In this document: positions 15,859 through 22,488 of the stretch, one piece after another
How positions within the stretch are numbered: the first letter of the stretch is position 1
Layout of the letters: every line of letters starts with the position of its first letter
NCBI GenBank assembly: GCA_002401765.2
Contig: NVTY02000020.1
Span: 517-50,807 of the forward strand
Source: Thiotrichaceae bacterium
GTDB lineage: Bacteria; Pseudomonadota; Gammaproteobacteria; SZUA-140
DNA length: 50,291 bases
Direction: 5' to 3'
Notes under the pieces: generated by a model
Databases searched by the model: none
What the model was told of the DNA's origin: nothing
What the model saw: only the letters and a program-made list of their open reading frames with translations
Made by a program: the position numbers and the translations under genes

Positions 15859-16227
15859 ATGAGTCAAAGTGTTTATGAGAAGATAGGTGGTGATGCGGCA
15901 GTCAATGCGGCGATTGATCTCTTTTACCGTAAAGTGCTGGCTGACGACCGGATTAACGGCTTTTTTGAAGGCACCGACATGGACAAGCAGGCGGCTAAAC
16001 AGAAAGCTTTCTTGACCATGGCGCTAGGTGGCCCCAATAATTATACGGGTGAAGATATGCGAAAAGGGCATGCTCATCTGGTTGAGAAAGGATTAAATGA
16101 TTCTCATTTTGATACGGTAATGGAGCATCTCGGGGCTACCTTGAAAGAGCTAGGTGTGGCGGATGATTTGATTGGTGAGGCGGCGGCGATTGCGGAAAGT
16201 ACTCGCAATGATGTATTGGGTAAGTAG
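15859..16227 (+). CDS. glbN: Group 1 truncated haemoglobin (trHbN type)
   Basis: 122 residues, normal length for group 1 (N) truncated haemoglobins. Visible features: YEKIGG at the start, the B-helix Tyr in LFYRKVLADDRI (Y23), GFFEGTDM, the E-helix FLTMALGGPNNYTGEDM, and the proximal His in MRKGHAHLVEKGL (H71), ending with SHFDTVMEHLGATLKEL. Tyr at B10 favours tight O2 binding and nitric oxide dioxygenation as shown for mycobacterial trHbN. A good ribosome site (TTGGAGGA) is present. A ferredoxin-reductase gene follows after 31 bases and could supply electrons. The NsrR-like sites upstream support a nitric oxide response; this is inference. Confidence 0.92.
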   Translation: MSQSVYEKIGGDAAVNAAIDLFYRKVLADDRINGFFEGTDMDKQAAKQKAFLTMALGGPNNYTGEDMRKGHAHLVEKGLNDSHFDTVMEHLGATLKELGVADDLIGEAAAIAESTRNDVLGK

Positions 16228-16258
16228 CCTTTATTGAGTTAATGCAAGGTAAATATAT

Positions 16259-17242
16259 ATGACAAAAGTCGTCTACCAGGGTCGCTCGTATGAGCGGTTA
16301 GGCGATGAAACGGTGTTGCGTTGCCTGTTGAGAAATGATGTGCGCGCGCCGTATTCATGTGAAAGTGGTGCTTGTCAGTCTTGTACCATGCAGGCAACGA
16401 AAGGTGCTATCCCGTCGAATGCCCAGGAAGATCTCAAAGAGACGCAAAAATCACTGGGTTATTTTAAGCCTTGTGTCTGTAAGCCTGCGGGTGATATTGA
16501 GGTGGTAGCGCTTGACGATGCGCATAAACAGAAGCAGCAGCTGACGGTTGCCGAGAAGTCATTTTTAAATGATGAGATATTGCGATTAAGGCTTTCTTGT
16601 GATGAGCCATTTAAATATCATGCAGGGCAGTTTGTTAATCTTTTTAAGGATGACTTGATTCGAAGTTATTCATTGGCTTCATTGCCTGATAGCGAAAGTG
16701 TGCTTGAGCTTCATGTCAAGCGCGTGCCGAAGGGGGTGGTGAGTAACTGGTTGTGTGATGATGTTCAGGTCGGTGACCCATTATCGGTAGCCGGGCCGAT
16801 GGGTGAATGCTTCTATCATAAAACTGAAAATGAAGACGGGCTGTTAGCTGTCGGCACAGGCTCAGGACTTGCGCCGCTATGGGGAATTATTCGTGATGCA
16901 CTGACTCAGGGTTTTGACAAGCCGATTATTCTTTGTCATGGTGGCGTGACGCCGGAGCTACTTTATTACGTTGATGAGTTACGTGAACTTGAAAGAATGC
17001 ATGATAATTTCAGCTATTATCCATGTGTTTCAACGGGTGACGAGAGTGACTTGCCTAAGGGATTCTCTTTCGGATTCCCAAATGATGTCGCATTTTCGAA
17101 GCAACCTGCATTATCCAAATGGCAGGTTTTTCTCTGCGGTCATCCTGATATGGTGAGCAACTCGAAGCGTAAGGCCTTTTTGCTTGGGGCATCGCTGAAG
17201 AATATCCATGCTGATCCATTTCTAGCGGCATCCCCTGCGTAA
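16259..17242 (+). CDS. 2Fe-2S ferredoxin / FAD / NAD(P) oxidoreductase
   Basis: 327 residues. The N-terminal plant-type ferredoxin has C34, C39, C42 (YSCESGACQSCTM) and C72 (FKPCVC) as likely cluster ligands. A FNR-type module follows: FAD motif IRSYSLAS (residues ~133-140), NAD(P) motif GTGSGLAPLWG (~199-209) and LCGHPDM near the C-terminus. The layout is that of class I oxygenase reductases and of methane or phenol hydroxylase reductases, yet no oxygenase is near. Placed 31 bases after a truncated haemoglobin on the same strand, it most likely re-reduces that haem protein so it can turn over nitric oxide. That pairing is inference from position. Confidence 0.88.
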   Translation: MTKVVYQGRSYERLGDETVLRCLLRNDVRAPYSCESGACQSCTMQATKGAIPSNAQEDLKETQKSLGYFKPCVCKPAGDIEVVALDDAHKQKQQLTVAEKSFLNDEILRLRLSCDEPFKYHAGQFVNLFKDDLIRSYSLASLPDSESVLELHVKRVPKGVVSNWLCDDVQVGDPLSVAGPMGECFYHKTENEDGLLAVGTGSGLAPLWGIIRDALTQGFDKPIILCHGGVTPELLYYVDELRELERMHDNFSYYPCVSTGDESDLPKGFSFGFPNDVAFSKQPALSKWQVFLCGHPDMVSNSKRKAFLLGASLKNIHADPFLAASPA

Positions 17243-17277
17243 ATGATCAGTTTATTTAAGTTTATTTTGATTTTCTC

Positions 17278-17306
17278 TTGCTGGGGGGGAGGGGGTCTGG
17301 TAATAT
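17278..17306 (+). promoter_or_regulatory. Sigma70 promoter of tRNA-fMet
   Basis: TTGCTG at 17278-17283 and TAATAT at 17301-17306 are separated by exactly 17 bases. The spacer is almost all G (seven G, A, five G). Transcription would start about 15 bases before the mature tRNA. Confidence 0.7.
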
Positions 17307-17327
17307 TCACCTCGTCGTAAATGCAGG

Positions 17328-17404
<77 letters not shown>

Positions 17405-17918
17405 ACACTAGCTAGGTACGACAATTCCTCTGTTTTTTTCGTTATTATCATTCGCTGATCATCGTTGTAGCCGTTCAAGAATCCCAGATTTTATCGTATC
17501 TTTCTTCTTTAATCTATCCGAAATCCAGTTTGAAGCTTAAGCCAGTGTGCTATGAGTCTTTCTTTGTGCGCCTCATCCATGGGCAGCTCTTTTATTGAGT
17601 TTCATCATCAATGTAAATGCTGTAAGTGAAAGCAAGTAATAAATTGCTTTTCGGTGTGCGGTGATGCTTTTTACTGGAAAGCAACGTATTCGTTACTATT
17701 TGTATTTTAAGAGAAGCAGCTCAATTATTGAAATCTACTCGAATAGCCAGGAACTCCTGGATCAGGGGCTGGTTTCCTCGCTGAATGAAGCGGCAGTGCG
17801 TAGTTTTGTGACAATGAGAAAGGATGGCTGCGTCAGGTGGCGGTTTTGTATCGCTTCGCGATGCTTGTCGGGTGACGCAAAAACCGCTACCCCGGCCTAC
17901 ATTATCGAATGTCAGTTT
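17405..17918. other. Gap between tRNA-fMet and higA
   Basis: 514 bases with no gene I can support. An open frame at 17661-17948 has no ribosome site, no recognisable motif and runs through a palindromic repeat, so I left it out. A dispersed-type palindrome lies at 17836-17891. No duplicated tRNA end (attachment site) was seen. Confidence 0.5.
17836..17891. repeat. Imperfect palindrome, dispersed-repeat style
   Basis: The arms GGTGGCGGTTTTG (17836-17848) and CAAAAACCGCTACC (17878-17891) are inverted with one mismatch and one extra base; the centre contains TCGC-TTC-GCGA. On the minus strand it is preceded by AATGTAGGCCGG, a wording common in extragenic palindromes of proteobacteria. It ends 28 bases past the stop codon of higA and could act as its 3' structure. 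Confidence 0.5.
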
Positions 17919-18272
17919 TTAGGCGGCTATTGGGCTAATCTTCTTTAGGTCTGCCTGGTTAATTTTTCGAGCCTCTTCAAGATCGTAATCACTTTGAAGG
18001 TTCACCCAGAATTTTTCGGAGTTACCGAAGTATGCAGCTAGGCGTAGTGCGGTATCTGCGGTCACGGCGCGTGGCTTCTTGGGGTCTAAGATGGCGGTGA
18101 TCCGATTAGCGGGCACGTGTATCGCATTGGCCAGCGCGCTGGCTGAGAGGCCAAGTGGCTCCATGAAATCATGCCGCAAAATTTTACCGGGCGTGATGTT
18201 GGGCAGGCGCCTGCCTTTAACGGCAACGTCTGAGAAATCGATGTTGTGTAGCTCTTCAATTTTAATAGTCAT
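17919..18272 (-). CDS. higA: HigA-family antitoxin (XRE type)
   Basis: 117 residues. The HigA pattern is clear: RRLPNITPGKILRHDFMEPLGLSASALANAIHVPANRITAIL with a helix-turn-helix in the middle, then TADTALRLAAYFGNSEKFWVNLQSDYDLEEARK. These proteins neutralise HigB and repress the operon. It is the second gene after higB (toxin first, which is the HigBA order), 52 bases downstream, and probably shares the higB promoter. The first about 25 residues before the core are longer than in the shortest family members. Confidence 0.93.
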   Translation of the reverse strand: MTIKIEELHNIDFSDVAVKGRRLPNITPGKILRHDFMEPLGLSASALANAIHVPANRITAILDPKKPRAVTADTALRLAAYFGNSEKFWVNLQSDYDLEEARKINQADLKKISPIAA

Positions 18273-18324
18273 GACGGCTGGTACCTTTGTGTTGCGGCTT
18301 TTGCCTTAAGTTAAATAAGTTAAT

Positions 18325-18606
18325 TTAGTGGTAATCGGTGATCTCTACATCGTAGGCATCGCCCTGTTTAAATTTAAAACATAGCCGCCACTGTTTATTA
18401 ATGCGGAGGCTGTGCTGGCCTTTGCGGTCACCCTTTAGGGCTTCCAGATAGTTTGCAGGTGGTACACGCAGATCTTCAATGGTAGTAGCGGCATTTAGCA
18501 GTCTAAGCTTTTCACTAGCGCGTTGGCGGATCGCTGGCGGCAGTGCTTTAGCATGAAGACCTTTGAAAGTTGCGGCGGTCATCTTGCTTGAGAAACTTTT
18601 GATCAT
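18325..18606 (-). CDS. higB: HigB-family mRNA-interferase toxin
   Basis: 93 residues from the ATG at 18606. Family motifs: IKSFSSKMTAATFKG, LPPAIRQRASEKLRLLNAATTIEDLRVPPANYLEALKGDRKGQHSLRINKQWRLCFKF and the final DVEITDYH. HigB cleaves mRNA at the ribosome. An upstream in-frame ATG at 18627 falls between the -35 and -10 boxes of the promoter, so it cannot be the start. With the promoter at 18614-18642 the transcript would begin at or within a base or two of the ATG, and no ribosome site is present, suggesting a leaderless mRNA. Confidence 0.93.
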   Translation of the reverse strand: MIKSFSSKMTAATFKGLHAKALPPAIRQRASEKLRLLNAATTIEDLRVPPANYLEALKGDRKGQHSLRINKQWRLCFKFKQGDAYDVEITDYH

Positions 18607-18613
18607 GTGATGA

Positions 18614-18642
18614 ATTATATTACGCATTACGTATTACGTCAA
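18614..18642 (-). promoter_or_regulatory. higBA promoter
   Basis: On the minus strand TTGACG (18637-18642) and TATAAT (18614-18619) are separated by exactly 17 bases, a near-consensus sigma70 promoter. The spacer contains three phased GTAAT words (about 10 then 8 bases apart), likely the HigA operator. The -10 ends only seven bases before the higB ATG. Confidence 0.85.
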
Positions 18643-18911
18643 GAGTAATTCCGGGGCTGGCTATTCGGGTCGAACCTAGGCAACTATCTGTATCGTCTAA
18701 ATAAAGCACTAAAATAAAGCCGAAAAATGACCTTAATCGGCCCATTTTGATGGCGAAATTACTATCAAAAGGATCCGCGTCGTTGCTTAGACCTTAACGC
18801 GCGCTCCTGCCCGCGTGAGGGCGGTAGAGAGGGGCTTAATTCAATTGCACATGTGCTTTTGGCGCTACTTTGGTTAGTATGCTGGGTACGACTAATCACT
18901 GAATATTGATA
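18643..18911. other. Gap between higB and mltB
   Basis: No gene seen. It contains a possible weak promoter close to 18875-18890 (TTTGGTTAGTATGCT) for the rightward mltB unit and short inverted words (CCGCGTGAGGGCGG) with no clear terminator. Confidence 0.35.
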
Positions 18912-19895
18912 ATGACGAAAATGCCGCCGTTTTTACTGCTGATCACCATGTTGTGTTCAATATTGCTGCCCGCATCTTTGATGGCAGACGACGACGCTGA
19001 TTTTGCGCGTTGGCTGGTGGATTTTAAACAGGAAGCGCGCAAAAATGGCATTTCTGAGGCAATCCTAGAAGAGGCCTTTGAGGGGGTGAAGCCCAGCCCA
19101 CGTGTGGTGAAGCTGGACCGCTCGCAACCAGAGACCATTCAAACCTTTCAGGACTATTTTGAGAAGCGGGTCACCCCTTACCGGATTGAACTGGGGCGCA
19201 AACAGTACCGTGAAAATCGTAAACTGTTCCAGCAGATTGAATCTCGTTTTGGGGTGCAGGGTCGTTTCATTGCCGCCTTTTGGGGGATGGAGACCAGTTA
19301 TGGTCGTTTTAGTGGTGGCCACTATGTGATTGGTGCATTAACAACATTGGCCTATGACCCTCGTCGCGCAAAGTTTTTTCGCAAACAGTTGATGGATGCC
19401 TTGATTATATTGGAGGAAGGGCATATTACAGTCGATAAGATGAAGGGCTCATGGGCTGGTGCAATGGGGCAGACGCAATTCATGCCATCTACCTTTCGCG
19501 CCTATGCGATGGATGGCGATGGCGACGGTAAAATTAATATTTGGGAATCGAAGGCCGATGCCTTTGCATCAGCCGCCAATTATCTTTCCAGTATTGGTTG
19601 GCGTAGTGATCAAACCTGGGGGAGAGAGGTGCTGTTGCCCAGTGGTTTTGATCAGGACTTAATTAAAGAAAAGGTGGCAAAGACACTTGCAGAATGGCAG
19701 GCGCTGGGTGTGCGTAAAATGTTTGGTAAAAACTTACCTACGCGAGACCTGGTCGCGATGGTAGTGCAGCCAGATGGGCCGGGTGAGCGTGCCTTTATCA
19801 CTTATCCTGCTAATTACAGCGCCATTCTGGATTGGAATCGCTCGCATAAATTTGCAATCTCAGTCGGCACGTTGGCTGATGCCATTGTGCGTTAA
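18912..19895 (+). CDS. mltB: Lytic murein transglycosylase B family
   Basis: 327 residues from the ATG at 18912 (a TTG at 18906 is upstream in frame). A signal peptide of about 22 residues ends ASLMA-DD; there is no lipobox, so this is a soluble or weakly bound periplasmic form rather than the E. coli lipoprotein. SLT_2/MltB motifs: FQDYFEKRVTPYRI, catalytic Glu E127 in WGMETSYGRFSG, GALTTLAYDPRRAKFFRKQLMDAL, GSWAGAMGQTQFMPSTF, DGDGDGKINIW and AANYLSSIGWR. It cleaves glycan strands to anhydro-muropeptides. Followed closely by DUF3301 and YdgA-like genes. Confidence 0.92.
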   Translation: MTKMPPFLLLITMLCSILLPASLMADDDADFARWLVDFKQEARKNGISEAILEEAFEGVKPSPRVVKLDRSQPETIQTFQDYFEKRVTPYRIELGRKQYRENRKLFQQIESRFGVQGRFIAAFWGMETSYGRFSGGHYVIGALTTLAYDPRRAKFFRKQLMDALIILEEGHITVDKMKGSWAGAMGQTQFMPSTFRAYAMDGDGDGKINIWESKADAFASAANYLSSIGWRSDQTWGREVLLPSGFDQDLIKEKVAKTLAEWQALGVRKMFGKNLPTRDLVAMVVQPDGPGERAFITYPANYSAILDWNRSHKFAISVGTLADAIVR

Positions 19896-19904
19896 GTTGT
19901 TTTA

Positions 19905-20219
19905 ATGCCATCTTTTTTTGAATTGTTACTGCTTTGTGGTGTGGTGCTGGCCGTTGCTTTCTGGTGGCGAACCAATGAGCTAAAGCAGATGGCCTATCAA
20001 ATTGCACGACGGCGCTGCGATGAGAGTGATGTGCAGTTTCTTGATGATAGCGTGGTACTTTCCAAAGTGAGATTACGTCGCAATGATGAAGGTCATATCG
20101 CACTCTTATGTCACTTTTATTTTGAGTTTGCCACTGTCGGTGATGCACGCTATCGCGGTGAGATGCAGTTTCTTGGGAGACGTTTAGACCGCATTGAAAT
20201 GGAACCGCATAAACGTTAA
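19905..20219 (+). CDS. DUF3301 membrane protein
   Basis: 104 residues. One N-terminal membrane helix (FELLLLCGVVLAVAFWW, residues ~4-20) then a basic cytoplasmic or periplasmic domain with the family pattern ELKQMAYQIARRRCDESDVQFLDDSVVL, RRNDEGHIALLCHFYFEFATVGDARYRGEMQFLGRRL. Function unknown; the family is confined to Gammaproteobacteria. It lies nine bases after mltB and 27 before a YdgA-like gene, so the three are probably one operon. Confidence 0.85.
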   Translation: MPSFFELLLLCGVVLAVAFWWRTNELKQMAYQIARRRCDESDVQFLDDSVVLSKVRLRRNDEGHIALLCHFYFEFATVGDARYRGEMQFLGRRLDRIEMEPHKR

Positions 20220-20246
20220 CCAGATAAATTTTAACAAGGGCTCGTG

Positions 20247-21737
20247 ATGAAAAAAGCTGCGCTGCTTGTTTTTTTGCCGATATTTCTGTTGATTGCTGTC
20301 GTTTCAGTTCCTTACTGGCTTGGTGCGTCGATCGAAAAACAATTGCGGGCGCAGAGTGATCTATTTCAACGTCAGTGGCAGCAGCAACCAGGGGTCTCGT
20401 ACGAGCTCTATCGTTATCAACGCGGTTATTTTTCATCGATTGTAGATACTCGATTTACTTTTGACCCTCAAATAATATCTGCTTTGGCCGCCTCGGATTT
20501 TCCAGTCATGGCGCCTTTTGGCCTTATATTTAGGCATAAAATCACTCATGGCCCGAGGATTGGTAAGGGGTTTTCGTTGCGCACGATGAGCAAGATTGAG
20601 ACGCTACTTGTGCCTGATGGTCGGCATAAAGCTATATCAAACTTTTATTTTGGTGATCAAGCGGCATTTTCAATGACGACGAGGCTTGAGTGGACAGGGG
20701 CAATGAAGAGTGATGGTGCTGTGCCTAGTTACCGTGGGCGTGATCATACTGGGCAGTATCATGTGAAATGGGGTGGGGTAAACTGGGGGTTTGAGGGCAA
20801 CTGGATTACGGCCCAAGGTAAGGGACGTTTTAATGCGCCTCGGTTTGAGTTGGCCAGTGCGGATCATGGTGTAACGGTAGGGGGGGTGTCAGGGGATTTT
20901 AACCGGCTTATGTCAACGCAGGGTTTTCCGCTTGGTGATGGTAGCATCACACTAAATACCTTTAAGTTACGGGGTGAGAGCCGTAGCGGCGTGCCGTTGG
21001 ATGTTATTTTGCGTGATATGACCGGTGTATATAGCGTGCTTCAGCGCGGAGAGTTAGTCGATGTCACACAGCAGTTCGGGTTTAGGTTGCTGCAAGTCAA
21101 TGATGCGAAATTTAATCACGGTGCGATTGATTTGGCGATTAATAACCTTGATACAGTGGTATTGCAGATGATGATGCAGCGTTATGCTGCTACTGTTCAG
21201 TTACCGAATGCCAGCGCCGAGCGATTGTCGCAGGTATTATGGCAGGAGGCGCAATCATTGTTGCCCAGGTTATTGGTGCAGGCCCCCATTATCCATATCA
21301 ATAAAATAGAGGTCACGACGGTTAATGGCCAAATGAGTGGGCGATTCAAACTGGGCATCGAAGAGGGCGCGGCTGTTTCCACCGCCATTGTATTGCCGAT
21401 CGACCTTAAGGAGTTATTACCATTAACGCGGGTTGAAATTGATATGAAACTGCCTGCTTCTATTATTGAACAGCAGGCGCGAAAAGCGGTTAGCGCTAAA
21501 ATTATAGAGCAGTTATTGGAGTCTGAGCAGACGATGACAACTGAGATGTTGGAGCAGCAGACAACGCGTGCGGTTGAGCAGATGCTGGTTCAGTTTGAGA
21601 TTCAGAACATTATTCGTCGCGAGGCGAACCATTATCGGGCAGGGCTACGTTACCAGGATGGTCGTCTGTATTTAAATGGTGTACCTGCGGATAACTTCAT
21701 GGCTCGTTACCATCGCTTAAAGAGAGTGAGTGGATAA
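20247..21737 (+). CDS. YdgA-like DUF945 protein
   Basis: 496 residues from the ATG at 20247, chosen because AAGGG lies seven to eight bases before it; a GTG three bases earlier is adjacent. An N-terminal signal anchor (ALLVFLPIFLLIAVVSVPYWLGA) precedes a large periplasmic region with the DUF945 landmarks: YRYQRGYFSSIVDTRF, GLIFRHKITHGP, and a repetitive beta-rich body. The end (GLRYQDGRLYLNGVPADNFM) is typical. E. coli YdgA is an inner-membrane-anchored protein of unknown role, structurally akin to AsmA-like lipid-transfer proteins by later models. It is the last gene of the mltB group. Confidence 0.85.
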   Translation: MKKAALLVFLPIFLLIAVVSVPYWLGASIEKQLRAQSDLFQRQWQQQPGVSYELYRYQRGYFSSIVDTRFTFDPQIISALAASDFPVMAPFGLIFRHKITHGPRIGKGFSLRTMSKIETLLVPDGRHKAISNFYFGDQAAFSMTTRLEWTGAMKSDGAVPSYRGRDHTGQYHVKWGGVNWGFEGNWITAQGKGRFNAPRFELASADHGVTVGGVSGDFNRLMSTQGFPLGDGSITLNTFKLRGESRSGVPLDVILRDMTGVYSVLQRGELVDVTQQFGFRLLQVNDAKFNHGAIDLAINNLDTVVLQMMMQRYAATVQLPNASAERLSQVLWQEAQSLLPRLLVQAPIIHINKIEVTTVNGQMSGRFKLGIEEGAAVSTAIVLPIDLKELLPLTRVEIDMKLPASIIEQQARKAVSAKIIEQLLESEQTMTTEMLEQQTTRAVEQMLVQFEIQNIIRREANHYRAGLRYQDGRLYLNGVPADNFMARYHRLKRVSG

Positions 21738-21750
21738 CAGTAATGCCTTG

Positions 21751-22119
21751 TCAGTTGGCTCTTAATTGGAAATGTAGAATTTGAGCGCTCTCTTGGGTCG
21801 GTGAGGCGGTGACTTCTTTGCCCGCATAAACGTCAAGTAGATCTTGCTGTTTTTTACTCAATAGTTGTGTCGATTGCCACATCATGCCCGTAATTTCGGC
21901 AAGTGCTTCTACGGGGCTGTTGGCGCGTCGGCGAACGTGCTCTATTTTCCACTGAATGCCTTCTAGTTTCTTTTGGATGCTGGCGGGTGAGTTTTGTATG
22001 AACTCATTGAGCAATTCGGTGCGCATTGTTTCGAAGGCTACTGGGTCTTGTTGGGCGAGTTGAGCCCAGTCATAGGCCTTATCCTGAAGGTGAGTACTCT
22101 CTTTTGATCCACTATTCAT
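21751..22119 (-). CDS. DUF3135 protein
   Basis: 122 residues from the ATG at 22119, which has a GAGGTAG ribosome site; the frame extends to a TTG at 22143 with no such site. The family core is AYDWAQLAQQDPVAFETMRTELLNEFIQ, then LEGIQWKIEHVRRRANSPVEALAEITGMMWQS, all helical. No membrane segment. Members are small gammaproteobacterial proteins without known function. It faces the YdgA-like gene tail to tail, 13 bases apart. Confidence 0.8.
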   Translation of the reverse strand: MNSGSKESTHLQDKAYDWAQLAQQDPVAFETMRTELLNEFIQNSPASIQKKLEGIQWKIEHVRRRANSPVEALAEITGMMWQSTQLLSKKQQDLLDVYAGKEVTASPTQESAQILHFQLRAN

Positions 22120-22488
22120 TCTGACTACCTCTACCGGATTCAATTGTCTTGATGCCTTTGGAGCGGCATGTTGAACTCAATTAAGCCGCTGCTGGTGCCT
22201 TAAAAATCCCAAAGTTAAAATTAAGTTTACATTGTTTTATAGCTGATTACGAAATGCCAATATTTTAATTTGCTATCAATAACAATAAGATACCTTTATT
22301 ACTTGCAGTGGCGGCAGTTTGTTGTCGTGATTGGCCGGGCGGGCGTTGAGATTAAATGGCACTAAAAGGCCGGATTTATTTATAGACGACGTTTATTTGC
22401 CGATATAAGTCGGGCACAGGTGGCGCAAGATGCGCGCCTGTCGTGGTTGTTAAACCACTGTTGTGGTTAGAAACTACACAAGGATGTA
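22120..22488. other. Gap before the sensor-kinase gene
   Basis: AT-rich 22200-22310, then a region with a strong hairpin at 22416-22441 (ACAGG-TG-GCGC / GCGC-G-CCTGT around AAGAT) and a looser inverted pair TGGTT / AACCA just before the gene. A ribosome site (AAGGATG) overlaps the kinase start. The hairpin sits in the probable 5' leader and could influence translation. No gene is seen. Confidence 0.45.

Noticed and set aside
17661..17948. Open frame of 95 codons before higA
   Set aside because: No ribosome site, no recognisable motif, overlaps the higA stop and runs through a palindromic repeat.
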